64,000 bases of DNA from Phoronis australis (Eukaryota > Phoronida > Phoronidae): contig NMRA01000482.1 of the NCBI GenBank assembly GCA_002633005.1, positions 43,361 to 107,360 of the forward strand, given 5' to 3'. Positions 49,820-61,739 of the stretch are shown here, piece by piece. Position numbers and translations under genes: made by a program. The notes under the pieces are model-generated. The model had not been told where the DNA came from and ran no database searches. It saw nothing but the letters and a program-made list of their open reading frames with translations. Positions within the stretch are counted from its first letter, which is position 1. Each line of letters starts with the position of its first letter.

Positions 49820-49820
49820 N
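49820..49820. other. Assembly gap (single N)
   Basis: One N exactly at the junction of the two 1.7 kb copies. Confidence 0.95.
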
Positions 49821-51546
49821 CCTGGTATGTAACTAACTTTAAAACTAAATGAAAATAAGAACAGCTGCTTGCAAGAAAGCCCTACTTGGAGTATATGCAT
49901 TATATATACGTGTGTAGCGCAGACACGTGTGCGTTTTTGGCGTTCAGCTCATTAATAATACGTAAGTGCTTGTGTAACATCGTGTTTGTGTAATTTGTCT
50001 TTTAAGAGTATCCAGTTATGAAATTTTAGATTAATGTTACAAGATAAAGTAACATATTTTGGTGTTATACCTTAGGCGGAGGACACACCCAACGGGCGAC
50101 TAGAAACGCCACCAGAATATCGTTTCTAAGCGTTACGGGTCTATTCTCGTTTGCAATTGTGTTGGGCCCCTATTCAGAGACCGATTGGAATGCACGCTGA
50201 CCGCTGCCTTCGAATATGTTTTGTTGGACCCCCTTTCTGCGCCATCCTAGATCCGCCACCGCAGAATCGAAGTAAATACACACTCGTGTGTCAAAAATAG
50301 GCCTACGTGTCTTTCGAGCTCAGTAGATTCTTAGAGCTCAAGGCAATAGGTAGGGCTTTGGATGCCTACGTACCTCTAATTTTACCACTACAGCAGTGAT
50401 GTTTCTTCTAATAAAGTCCGAAGTAATACTATTTCTTCTCGGACAATGTACTTATCTGGATCTCGCAGCCCATGGCAGAAGGTTGTAACGTTACTTTCAT
50501 TACCCCACAAAGAGTGAATTTCATAAAAATACCGCCAAAGGTCAAAATCATATCCTAAACACCCGTGGCTATGCAAGGTCATTTACCAGCAAATGATTCG
50601 GTCGATCTTCAAGAGGGTAAGGCAACCGCATGGAGCATAAGAGTGTGAGATAGCTATGTACATGTACATGGGGAGGCAATTTTGATGAGGACGCGTTTTG
50701 GGAAAATGATCAATGCTTGTCGTTCATGTTACTATGGACTTTGCATGGGAAAAGACAAAGCAGCTTATTATTTAAAATGACTTATCTATTATATAAAATG
50801 CATCGTTTGCACAAACTCCGTCTCCTCCGCTCCACTACAGACCTTCGTTGCGCCCGTTTCGGCACCGCCTTGGTCCCAGGTATTGCACCGGCCCTTGTTT
50901 GGATTCGAGGTGTTCTATTTTTTCTCGCGGGCCGTTTTTTCGCGGACGCGGAGGGAGGGTGGCCAGTTTCGTACCGGCCTTGGTGACGTCAGTCGGTCGG
51001 CTCAAAGGCCTGGGTGACATCACTCCATTGGCTTAATTTCACTCCCTCCGGCTTCTGTCGAGTATATAATTCATCGGGCCTGTCGCCGCCAAAATTAATG
51101 ATGCCTCACTAAAAAAAAATTACTCTTTCTTGAGTAAACTAAATTATTTACCCGGATGTTGGAAAATTGGCGTTCTTCAGTTATTCTGCTGCTAAAATTG
51201 CGATGCGCTTTGGGTGCCATTGCGTCACCTATCGAGGTAATTTCCATGTTCTTCAATCAACTGTGGAGGTTGCGTACATGTCATAACAATCAGAAGTGGT
51301 TTCATTTCGTTACAAGTTTTTATTATTTTAATACCAAAAAAAACGATTTCAGAAAAAACTCTCGAGAGATATCTTAAAGTTTTGGGAAATGACGCGTACG
51401 TGCGCGTGTCACGACGGCAGATAGTAGGATTTTCCTTTAAGGCGGAGAATTACGAAAAATGTCGTTTATTAGATTTTGTTTACTTCTATAAACGGCTGTA
51501 ACTGGCACTGTGAATGTCGAATCATACCCAGATTCTGCATGCACCC
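49821..51546. repeat. 1.7 kb near-identical duplication, copy 2
   Basis: Second copy of 48104-49819. After GCATGCACCC the sequence continues into unique DNA, whereas copy 1 runs into the N at the same base. Confidence 0.95.
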
Positions 51547-51732
51547 TTGCAGGTTGCTAACTCTGAATTCACGATGAGGTGACGAGCTGAGCACCCCGGT
51601 TGTGTGAAATTTCGGTGTCTAAAGGAGCTCTACACATGGCTACCTAGCTGTATGTTGACGACAGTCCTCATACAGCTAGTTGGCTTTCTACCTCAGTATG
51701 TACATTTATGATGCAAGTTCTGTAAATACATC

Positions 51733-51889
51733 CAGGTGCGGATCCAGGATTTTGAGTTGGAGAACACGGCAGATAGAGTATATAGAATTTTGCCCTTCAG
51801 ATATTCGCACCCCCGGACTGCCAAATGGAATCTGGGAAAATTTTATGGGGGCCACGACCCCCTTGCCCCCCTCTCTAAATCCGCCACTG
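51733..51889. mobile_element. CAGTGGCGGAT-family short DNA transposon, complete copy B
   Basis: Starts CAGGTGCGGATCCAGGATTT, ends CTAAATCCGCCACTG. It is flanked by a 5 bp direct repeat, acatc, at 51728-51732 and 51890-51894. The 157 bp body shares the ACTGCCAAATGGAATCTGGG core with copy A. Confidence 0.85.
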
Positions 51890-51894
51890 ACATC

Positions 51895-52240
51895 TATATA
51901 CTTTGTATACTATACAATATTTTAAATGCATTATTAGTTATCACTTTAAACTGAAGAATATCTGATTACCGTACTTTGTGTCACGGCAGGGTCAAATGCT
52001 TTGGAAAGAACTAGGGGAAGAACCCCACAGCCGCACACCTCAATTGCTTACTAAAATCTGACAGGTGACAGAAATTCTGCTTGAAGCTTTGAACACGGTC
52101 TCTTCAAGAAGTATTCCTGTCTCTTGCGATGAACACTCGATCGGTTCACTCCCAGGTGTAGCTATTTCTCCTTGGCGTTTCCCACTAGCAGCTAGTTTTA
52201 TTAAAATGACATAGGCAAAAATTGAATGTCGGGCGTTAAA
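51895..52240. other. Non-coding stretch
   Basis: Nothing recognised. Confidence 0.5.
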
Positions 52241-52560
52241 AGCGGGGCGATCTATATTAATATAGACTGCCGCGCCGAAAGGCGGCCGTAGAGCGGGGCC
52301 CTCCTATGTTAATATCAGTCAGCCCCGCTCTCCTGCCGCCATTTGCCGAGGCCCCTTATATTATTAGAGGAGGCCTCGCTGAAAAGCGATCGAAAAGCAG
52401 GGCCCCTATATTAAAACAAGGAGCCTCGCCGGAAGGCAGCTGGACACCGGGGCCCCCTATGGGCCCCGCTCTCCGGCCATTTTCCGAAGAGGCGCCTATA
52501 TTAATATGAGTGACCCAGCCCGACGAGTGAGGCCGTCAATTTTAATATAGGCAGCCCACT
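52240..52560. repeat. Degenerate ~50 bp tandem repeat mixing GGGGCCCC and TATATTAATATA blocks
   Basis: About six or seven irregular units alternate a GC-rich half (GCGGGGC, GAGGCCCC, CAGGGCCCC, GGGGCCCCC) with an AT palindrome (CTATATTAATATAG and variants). They start near 52240, 52292, 52348, 52398, 52450, 52491 and 52530. GC content is far above the surroundings. Open frames through it are by-products. Confidence 0.7.
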
Positions 52561-52717
52561 TGAAGGGGGCTACAGAGTCTATAGGCCGCCGAAGAGAAAT
52601 TTTGATGAGGACTTCGTTCAAGTTACTATAAACTTTGCATGGGAAAAGACAATATGTTTAAGGTCATGAAGAGATATTTAAATTATGGAGAATTAATGTT
52701 CCCAAAATGTGAAATAC

Positions 52718-52902
52718 CTGCAGGAAAGCTCAAGCTTGGCCGATGAACTGAGAGTGTTGTTCACGTTTGCATGCGCTAATGTTGTGAAATCATTGAGGCC
52801 TTCAGAGTAAAATTTCGGCTGGCCTTCAGGTATGATCGCGTCATGTAAAGAGCCTGCGTCCAGCTGCGGGAAACTGCCTACAGCAAACTTCACAGAATAT
52901 GC
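52718..52902 (-). CDS. Internal coding exon of an unidentified gene
   Basis: The 185 bp minus-strand exon has a textbook acceptor CTCTTTCAG above 52902 and donor TGCAG|GTATTT below 52718. It encodes 61 codons: AYSVKFAVGSFPQLDAGSL, IIPEGQPKFYSEGLNDFTTL and NNTLSSSAKLELSC, with one N-glycosylation sequon (NNTL). Phase 0 at its 5' side, 2 at its 3' side. The 3' phase suits exon 43293-43549 (giving Arg at the join) and also the doubtful exon at 48.8 kb. A candidate upstream frame begins ATG at about 53896, but I could not find its donor. Family not recognised. Confidence 0.6.
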
Positions 52903-55270
52903 CTGAAAGAGATTGATACATGTCCAAACTTAGCCTGGTTTCCACAATAAAACTGTTGTCGACTGTTGATGTCGTCCTGTGCTTGCCGGCGTAGCAATAC
53001 ATTCTGACGACGTGACGTCAGAGAATGACCACGGTTCGTTTTTAACGTCGAAAAATGACATTCGATCGTTTAATGGAATCTACATGTACTTTTAATGTGA
53101 AAATCATAGAATATGACTTCATGCGTCATTTTTCCGCAAATACGTATTGTCGGCCGGTCAGTAAAATGAACCGTCCCCCTTATCTGGAAAACTGGTCTTA
53201 CTAATATGATACCTGTGAGTTAAGTATGTCTACCGCCTTATTTAGAGATCGATATTGTGGATTGGAAGTTGAAAATTAAGATCTTTGCTTAGCGAAATTT
53301 CATTTCTATAGGCAAAGACGGCAAAAGGTTAAGCCCAAATTTCAGTCATTTTTACGGAAGGTTTATGATTACCACAACCTAGAAAAATATCAATTTACAA
53401 TTATAAAGTGGTGTCTGAGAGATTCCAGGCACGGTGGTCTGTTTTTTGCATAGTAATTAGTTTTTATAGGGTTCCATAACGTTTCTAATCTGTTTGATGC
53501 ATTTGATTAGATTTCATCTTGCTGTACAACTATGTACATGTACTTGTTGGTTGAATTAATAAATGTTTTTACCTAAAAATATGTTACCTTTTTGCATTGA
53601 AGGGAGACTTGGCATGGAGGTACACGCAAGATTGAAACGTACGAGGGAGGACATAAATTAGCGCAAAGCTTTTCATTTGCAAGTCAACTGTCAAGACTAA
53701 TGGGATTTGGGCATGTTTCGGAGCTGCAACCAGCCGGGAGAGGTAAGAGCTTCCGGGTGAAGGACAAAGACTGAAAATCGGTGACTACCAGCAGGATTGC
53801 ATATAAATTTGTGTTCAGCCCTAATATCAAAGTCGGCTTCGCCCAGATGCGTACCAAGGAGGTAAGAAGAGGCCCTTCCCCACGTGCTGTCGCCATTGTT
53901 CGGAAACTTCCCTCGGTTTTTGCGAACTATTTGCTAGGCTCCCACAATATTCCTTAAAGGATGCCAAACCCGAGTTTGGCCTATGAGTATTAATAGATAC
54001 TAAATCGATTTTCCCGTCCAGTTTTCTGAAACAAAGTAATACATGTACGCTGGCCTCAAAAGTTTGGAGGGAAATTTGAGAACTCCTCTCAAGTTCTGCT
54101 AAACGGGGTAGCGTGACGAAAGCTTTTAGCGAATTACGCGGCTACTGTGGGAAAGACCACCCACCAAGGACCATAATGTCCAATTTGTGAAATAAGGGGT
54201 TGTTTTTTAGTTGATTCTTGCTGTTATTTTTCAATATTGACGCCAATGATACATGAGCAGGTGACAAAACGGTGATTGACTGAAGTCACCAAAACAGGTT
54301 TTAGTATCAGGTGATAGTAATTTCTAACATAGGGAGAAGTGAAGACTTAATTCATAATCACTTTGCCAAGTACAATTACAAAACATTGGATATGCAAGGC
54401 AGGAAACCCTAAAGCCTTCGCCATATTGAATTCTGTATCTGTCATTAACTGCCTATTGATATTATTTGATATTTCGCTGACTTTCTTTTTCAGTATCGCA
54501 TGACCTTGCCAAATTTACCCTTCAGGCAGTTGTTATTTGAGAACGTTTTGCGACATTGGCGCAATGTTATTATGAGGGACGATCGGGCAGTGCGTAGCAC
54601 TCACGGGCGCACTCGCACACACACCAAAATCCAATAAAATAGCAAGATTTCGGTTTTGTTGTTGCCGTCCAGTCCTTGTGTAAGGAAATTGCTAGTTTTT
54701 AACCCTGATCTGCATTTTCTCGTTTTCAGGTTATTCCGATCCCCACGTTATAGATGTGATTGGGTGCTTATATTTTATTTCTGAGCGGACCTTTGCACAT
54801 GATTTTATCAACAGACCTGGACAACATGTTTTGAAGTTTTTGTTTTCCTGCGACGTTAGTCCGTACAAGACCACTTACAAAGTGAATATACCTCAGATGA
54901 CAATGTGCGAACTAAAAACGTTTGTGAGATCAAGGGTTCCGGTGTCATCTCTGCTTTTTCGTAATTTCAAATTAAAAAAGTGTTTTGTGCCATTTGGGTC
55001 GTTTTCAATTGATTTTTATAGCATTTTTGAAAGTGAAATTAGATCATTTTAATGTAAAATAACTGTGGTAACATAGTGGTATGCATTTAAAAGAATTATG
55101 AACAGCGCTGCATTCTCTCTGCGCTTTCCATCCTCACTGTGGTAATCCATCAGTTTTGGCGGACGTCGGCGGTGTTGTGATTTGAAACGCCAGGTTTCGC
55201 TTTCAGCATTGCTGTCTTAGGGGTTTTAGTTATCGAAAGATGTCGGTTGCGGTGACGTCGGCGGCGCTGT
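52903..55270. other. Non-coding or unresolved stretch
   Basis: A minus-strand frame 53684-53896 (MATARGEGPLLTSLVRIWAK start) and a plus-strand short frame from ATG 53700 ending at a donor-like AGAG|GTAAGAGC occupy the same DNA. One may be a first exon, but neither is convincing. Confidence 0.3.
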
Positions 55271-55279
55271 GAACGATGG

Positions 55280-55942
55280 GTGGTATCTTCGGCTCATCAG
55301 TGATGTTTTACTCGTTTACCCCTTTGCGCCGGGGTCGCTGGAGTGGACGTAGCAATTGGCAGTGTTGGTTGCGGCATTGTTAAAACACCATTAATACCGC
55401 GTTCGACATTGATTGTTGTAGGCTGGCCAATGTTATCAGCAGTGGCGTCAGCGTTGTTGTCATGTTCGGTGTAGTCGATGTGGTTGTTACTGGCATCGGT
55501 GTCGTTCTTATCGGCAGTGCTTTGTCGTCTTTGTTAACGAGTCAGAGTCAAAGTCGTTGCTGACGGCATTTTCGGTGTTTTTGTTTGTGCCAGCGTCATC
55601 AACTATGCCTTGGTCGTCTTCAGTATTATAACCGTCGTCGTCGTTGTCGTTGGAAATTACCGATGAATTACGGATGGACAGCGTTATCGACATCGTGACT
55701 TTACACGACAAACTGGCAATTTCCGTACCGTCCTTGACCTCGAGCCGTCCAAGATGGAAGTGTGTTTGGGCTTTTTGTGAACATTTTTGTTCTTTGACTG
55801 AGAATTTCTTACGAAGTCGGCCGGAACTGGAGACCGTGAAAGGTATTGGAAGAAAGAACAATTGCCAATGATTTTTTGAAACCTTGTTTTGTGTAAATTT
55901 ATTGAGTTTTATGTTAGCTTTGGAGGCCCTGAAGTGAAGCAC
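55280..55942 (-). pseudogene. Asp/Asn/Thr-rich frame broken by a frameshift, or cryptic GAC/AAC simple sequence
   Basis: On the minus strand one frame (55942-55508) ends in an acidic, Asn-rich stretch (NDNDDDGYNTEDDQGIVDDA). A second frame then continues the same character down to about 55280 (DKNDTDASNNHIDYTEHDNN, later PTLPIATSTPATPAQRGKR). This reads as one low-complexity region with a frameshift. An acceptor-like tract CTTTCACGGTCTCCAG lies near 55822. It could equally be expanded GAC/AAC triplets without coding function. Confidence 0.25.
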
Positions 55943-58028
55943 CCGCGGAATTTCTAGTCCGCTCAGTGACTACAACTGCTGCTCCTTTTGGATGAGTTTT
56001 ATAAGATACTGCGAAGCGCAGTTGTACCAGAAGAAAGTGTTCTTTTGTGACGAGTGACGTGACGGACAGTGGATGTAGTTGTCACAACCCAAATTATCAT
56101 CAAGTTGCGGCAGCTAAGGTTGAAAAGCATGCATACTTTAGAAAGTATTTAGACTATTTAAATGTACCGGTGAGTTCCTCTTTGCTTGTCAAATCAAGAA
56201 CAAAATTTCAGGTATGTTAATCCCGCTGTAAAGCAAAATAAGAAATACAGGACTACGGTCCCACGTGACCAGCCCCCATTGCTTATTGTTTTTCGCTTTT
56301 CGACATCGAGCTTTCCAAACCAGACTGCGGAAATTCAGAACAAATTTAGTATTTTGATCATTGTCTATAAATGTGCGATCACTGAATTAGTTTTTACGAT
56401 AAAACTGCTTAAACAGAGACACCCGGACTGAAAAACTTGAAATTTGAATGTGTTACTGAAAAGCCATCTCTAATCAAATGAATGATTTAAATCCTTTTGA
56501 AACGGAGAAATTCGTTGAACGATGCCCGATTTATATTTTAAGGCTTTAACAGTTTTTCTCCTTTTACTGGTTTTCGTACATGTACGTAAACCTTTTTTTG
56601 TGTTTCAAGTACTTCAATATTTAAAATCTTGGCTCTACACAAAAGTTATACAGATTTTTTTCTTTTAATGCCCCATGCGTTTGATATGAAATGGAAAAAA
56701 CAAAACCACTGTCTTAGTTTTTGAGGCACTTTAACATAGATCACGATTGCTCCGCTGCATATTATTTTAAAAAGTTCACGTTATGTTGCTGGTAATGTGA
56801 GATAAGTTTTGTTGAATAAACTTAAGCAGAAATCCTATCAAAGTAAACGTTTTACCTCAACTTAAAAACCGCGATGTCTACACTGGTGTTCACGCTGATT
56901 TTCATATTTAGTGGGACGTCATTGTGGAAATTGCTGTCACGTGTTGTATGCATTTTAGCGCTTTAGTCAGTAACAAAAATTCAGAGCAAAATCATCATTA
57001 TGAAATTCAGTTATGTGTTATTTGAAATGAGAAATAATACTCAAACAATTTTAATTAATCACAAAACAACTATTTTTTGGGGGTTTTGTGGCAAAACTAT
57101 GACGAATACCCGTTTGGTGGGAGAAGGGGCGAAAATATTTTTGTCAGTTTGGATAGGTTTGATTAACCTACTTCATAATTTGGATTTTTAACATAAGACA
57201 TATATAAAAAAAGGAAATGGCTCTATATAAGAACTAGATAGGACTATTTTCAGAGGATTACACTACTTGAGATCAACAGTTAACGAAGCAATTCATACCA
57301 ATGTGGTCCACCGAGTTCCTAGTCTTAAAGAGATGGAATCTGTATTACGACCGAAAAACGCATTTTATGTTTATTTATGGGAAAATTTGGCGTTTTGTAG
57401 TTTTTTGTTTTAACTTTAGATGTAAAACACTAAAATATGTTGTTTTATGATTTTTAACAAAGACCCAGTCGAAATCGCGCTGGCGATCTCGCCAGCTGTT
57501 TCGTTACCAGGTGCCGTGAAGATGGCCTACGCGGAGGACACGTATATATATTTTGTTGTCCATGTTTTTGTCTTTGATACTAGCTTGAGCATTTAATTTT
57601 AATAACTGAACTTTACATATAGATATCTCCACTGTTTCAGTTCATTTCCATGCATAACACGCACTTCAAATGGCTGACCTGTGCTAGTGAGGTTACATCT
57701 ACACATTGAAGACGCATTAAACACACTTTCCACGAAAGAACATATTTTTAATAAGACCACTGTGTAACTTACTCAGATTAAAATTGATCTGGATTTGGTT
57801 TGCACTGAACTTTCAGTTCGTCATTGCCTTTGACCACTCACTCATGAAATGAGCCGCCGTGTCAACCAAATTGAGACTGGTTTCAAACACTAATAAACTG
57901 TCAGTTTATCACCCAGGTCAGAGATCAACTTTAATCTGAATAAAGAACAAATTGGCATCAGTTATATAATCGTCTATTGTGACGGAATGTTGTGAAAGCA
58001 GTTTAAATAAGTTCTCGACATCACTTAC
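55943..58028. other. Non-coding stretch, nothing recognised
   Basis: AT-rich. A small hairpin GCTGGCGA-TC-TCGCCAGC lies near 57480. No gene supported. Confidence 0.45.
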
Positions 58029-58151
58029 CACAAGGAACAAACCCAAAAAGGTCTTCATCTTGTCTGTCCTCGTCAACAAATCCACTGTGTTCATTAGATT
58101 GATAATAGACCAATTGTCCGTCGAAGTTGGCGTTGTCGGGTCTATTTAAGA
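58029..58151 (-). CDS. Candidate symmetrical phase 1-1 internal exon, unknown protein
   Basis: The minus strand shows a consensus donor CTTGTG|GTAAGTGA below 58029. Above it, an open frame runs back to an acceptor-like CCCCACAG above 58151. The 123 bp exon encodes about 41 residues, acidic and polar (NANFDGQLVYYQSNEHSG, DEDRQDEDLFGFVPC). Both borders would be phase 1, a pattern common in extracellular module genes. Its 3' phase does not fit exon 52718 directly, so any link to that gene needs another exon. The acceptor has a poor pyrimidine tract. Confidence 0.35.
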
Positions 58152-59802
58152 CTGTGGGGTGCGTTTCGACGGCGAAGACACGTTGGTGGGAGCGTTGCCC
58201 TCAAGCCACCAATAGAAATTGCTTCTTTCATGTCCTCACTTCAAATTGTGCTTTTGGGAAAAACTTAATAATATCCATTTACTTGGTAAACACAAACTGG
58301 CACGAGGAGTTTTGTCTGATGGTAAACAACAATGCACTGCAGCAAATTTTCGCATCTGGGGGTTTCAGTGTTTCGCTGGCTACTGAGATTTTATCGACAT
58401 CGCCAAGGTCTCAGGGATCACTGGAAGAATCTTAACAATTAACATTTTAAGGCGTCTTACGTGAAACCTACATGGTAACAGGTGTAGTGACTGAACGTTT
58501 TTTGACGACCAGCGTACATGTAAGTGCTAGGAATGGTGCATTAAAAAAAAAATGAATACGCCGGGTGAAAATGTTGTGCAATAATTAATGTTTTCTCTCT
58601 CAGTTACGGGGTTGAGAGTGACAGAATGGTCTATTCATGGATGTAAAGCGCTATGCATGCAATTCAAATTGAATTGTTTGTATGAAATGCATTACAGGTA
58701 CTAAAAAGAAGGTTGCTTTTACATATAATTGTCGCACCCGACAATATGCCCTGAACATTGATGGGCGCCCGGACGACTGTATGTGTGACCAAGGTTTTGG
58801 CACATAGGCGGATCAAGAGTCCGAAAATCAAAAACTAGTCTGTAGCAAGTTGAACGGGGCAAAGATGCGGTGACGACGACGACGCCGATGAGGAAGATGA
58901 TGATGAAAACGTGTTTTACACCGTACCACGTACGATAGAGAATCTACAATGATTTTTCAGATTTGAAGAGAAGAACATAAACTAGACGGATATCGAGAGA
59001 ACTCTGCCAAACTTAGTTAACTTCTTGTTAGAATTATTTTGCAATTTTGTCGAACTTAATGACGGAACATGAACGCACGTGTTCGTGTTGAGTTCAACCA
59101 CGTGCAGTCAGATACAGTACGGCGGATTGAAGAGATGGGATATTAGTTTGTTTCACTTATAGAGTGTAAATAGATAAAATACTCTCTTTTTGAACGTAGA
59201 TTTGTGTTACATTTATTTCCGTAGATACCATGTACTTCGACGTTGTAAACATTTGTTCATCGTCACAATCTACAAAATTTCAGTGTGCCTCTTTTATATC
59301 TCTTTATAGCAAATAGTTTAAATCTTATAAATTTATAAATAAAAGAGTATAGTAATATAAGCCTCTACGAATGCCGGAAAAACGAGGTCAGTGATCAGAG
59401 ACATGATCCCAACCGTAATTCTATACAAACTCCAACATTTGATATCAATGCCAAGTAATTGTGTTATCAAATCTGCTTAAATTCAATTAATACAACTGAA
59501 TATTAATAAAATAACAGGATTACTACTAGATGCAGTACTTTTAGTCCTTAAAATCTCAAAAAGTTTATTAAGAAAAGTTCCAGTAAATTCAACATTATTT
59601 GATGTGTAAAAGCATCACAGTTATATGACCACACATTCCCATCGTTTTTCTCAAACACCTATAAAGTGGCATAGCACGTGAAAAACAGACTAAAATGCAT
59701 TTTTCAAAGTGATTATATTCCACTAAAACAACAGGCAAACTTTTCACCAGGTATTTTTACAGTTTATTTGTAAAATCCATGCACTCACCTAGCCTTTAAT
59801 AT
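58152..59802. other. Non-coding stretch, nothing recognised
   Basis: Includes a short GAC/GAT-rich tract near 58868-58910. No gene supported. Confidence 0.45.
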
Positions 59803-60032
59803 GGGGGGCTCGAATATCTGACGAAGTGGACCTTTTGCTAACGAAAATGCTGCCGGAGACTAAAAAAAAACGGGGTACCACCTTCAGAACTGTGAACTGT
59901 GAGTAAGCGCCTTTTCAAGTGGACTTTTGTCTCGTTTTCTCGGACTTTTTGTTTCTCACAGGCGGACCCACTTCACCAAATAAGGGGGCTCCTTCGAGCC
60001 CCCCTGCCAGAGCCCCCCCCGTGGGTGCGCGC
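59803..60032. mobile_element. Diverged copy of the GCGCGCACCCA element, inverted orientation
   Basis: Read on the minus strand it starts GCGCGCACCCAC and passes GGGGGGCTCGAAGGAGCCCCC. It then shares the 'acaaaaagtccga...aaaagtccact' phrase with 38658-38780 and ends near GGGGGGCTCGAA in inverse sense at 59803. The small frame through it (59915-60103) is not a gene. Confidence 0.6.
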
Positions 60033-61040
60033 ATGAAATCTTGAATTTCTGTTAATGTCCATTTTTTTTCTTTGTTGTCAAGTTTCAAAAAATAACGTGT
60101 CAATTGCGAGACAGTAACTTTCGTCTATTTTTCTCTCACAAGGCAAACCAAGTCTCCTTATTTGGCCTGGCAAGACATAGACGCAGCATCTTTCCCTTAC
60201 ATGGAAAATTTGACCTTTGACGTTAACAAAAGAATGGCAATTTCAAGCAGCTGTCAGTCCGACCTTTTGGCACATGCGCACACACTCATGGGGGGAATAT
60301 GAAAATGTGTTGGGGCGAAAGTTTTTATTTCGTCTGTGTTTCAAAAATATCGAATCTGGCGATTTTGCCTAGAAATTTTTGCTACATTCCGAGTAGATTC
60401 GCCACGATGTTTGTAAACGGTATTTTTACGAGTTTCCAGTTCCATGCCTCTTTAATGATCTCAAGAATGAATACACTACACTACTAACGTTCCCTTAATT
60501 TCCCCAGTAATCTTTTAGTTTTAAGTTGCACTAAAGAATATTAATAATATCAAATGAAAGCTATATTTAGATCCATATAGTGGAGTCTCTTTTAATGCAA
60601 ATCATGAAATTAAAATTGCTCTAAACCTGAATCGATATGAGATTATTGGAAATTGAAAACTACTCGATTACTGCCGTTGTCATTTCCAACCAGCAGCACG
60701 GACCCATGGAAACCTAACAGCAGGATAACATTTCAGTACTTAGTTATTAATTCAGCACTTAAATCTCGGATCCATATGCACTTTTACATGTTTATTTTAC
60801 ATTTTCTGGAAAAGAAAATACTTGCGAAAGGCAATGAAATCAAATTTCAAACGCATATTCTCTAGCATATTTTTCTGCTCTGGTTAGGGCGTCAACATGC
60901 TTTTGTGTCGATTTTCTTGGTTCATTTTCTGTAGGCCTAATTCATTGTTTGCTGCGTCTCAAGCTCATCTGTGCTTTCAATGACAAGGGATGTTTGATGG
61001 AGGACCATCACAGCGTTAACACTATGCAGCCCCAAAATTG
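60033..61040. other. Non-coding stretch, nothing recognised
   Basis: No gene or known repeat seen. Confidence 0.45.
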
Positions 61041-61386
61041 CATAGGCGAATTTAGGGGGAGGGGGGCAGGGAGCCCGTCCCCCCATCCCCTAGGCTAGTG
61101 GAAAAACACAGTAAAAAGCAAGAGGGTACAGAAATATTGAGTTCATGAATTAACCCCGGTAATTACATGCGGCTGACGGGGGAGATCAGACCCCAGTGGA
61201 AGCCTCGGCGTACATGCACAGTCGTTTTCGTTTTTATTTTTAGTCCTTCGTTTGTATTTTAGTAGAAGGTCCAGAAATCTGATCCCCCTACCTTAGAAAT
61301 TGGGTGAGCGCATACAATCGAGCTTCCTGCAGATACCCGAAACACAATGTTGGGCCCCGACTTATGATATCCTAGAACTGCCACTG
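61041..61386. mobile_element. CAGTGGCGGAT-family element, longer diverged copy E
   Basis: Left end CATAGGCGAATTTAGGGGG (diverged from CAGTGGCGGATTTAGG), right end ATCCTAGAACTGCCACTG. It is flanked by the 5 bp repeat aattg at 61036-61040 and 61387-61391. At 346 bp it is about twice the length of copies A and B. Confidence 0.7.
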
Positions 61387-61739
61387 AATTGGCTGAAATT
61401 AATAGCTTGATTGACAGTCAGAACTGTCCATGTTTTGGCAATCAAATTAAAGCATATGGTATCTGTAAAATTTTATTCCCCTAAGAGCACATTTACAGCA
61501 CAAATGAATTCCAACAATGATGCCAGCAAGAGATTTGCAAATTACAGTAGATTCGGGTTAATTTTGGAATGTTTCAGTAAGCAGATAAACTGCATTTCAG
61601 TATACCGAGTCTACTCTAAACAACAAAACACAGTAAATCAAATGGAAATTACTCAAGTATATAAAATAGCACAACAAGAGCAACGCAGAGCCTTGAAATG
61701 CGCCCACAATTGCACCGTATACGGTATCCTTCTAGGGTT

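Noticed and set aside
52306-52509. 67-codon plus frame in the GC-rich repeat
   Set aside because: By-product of the degenerate tandem repeat.
53684-53896. Minus-strand ATG frame (MATARGEGPLLTSL start) as first exon of the 52.7 kb gene, and a possible DNA-repair (XLF-like) resemblance
   Set aside because: No in-phase donor found, and a plus-strand donor occupies the same DNA. The resemblance was a few residues only.
59915-60103. 62-codon minus frame with Gly/Pro-rich part
   Set aside because: Lies inside the GCGCGCACCCA transposon copy.
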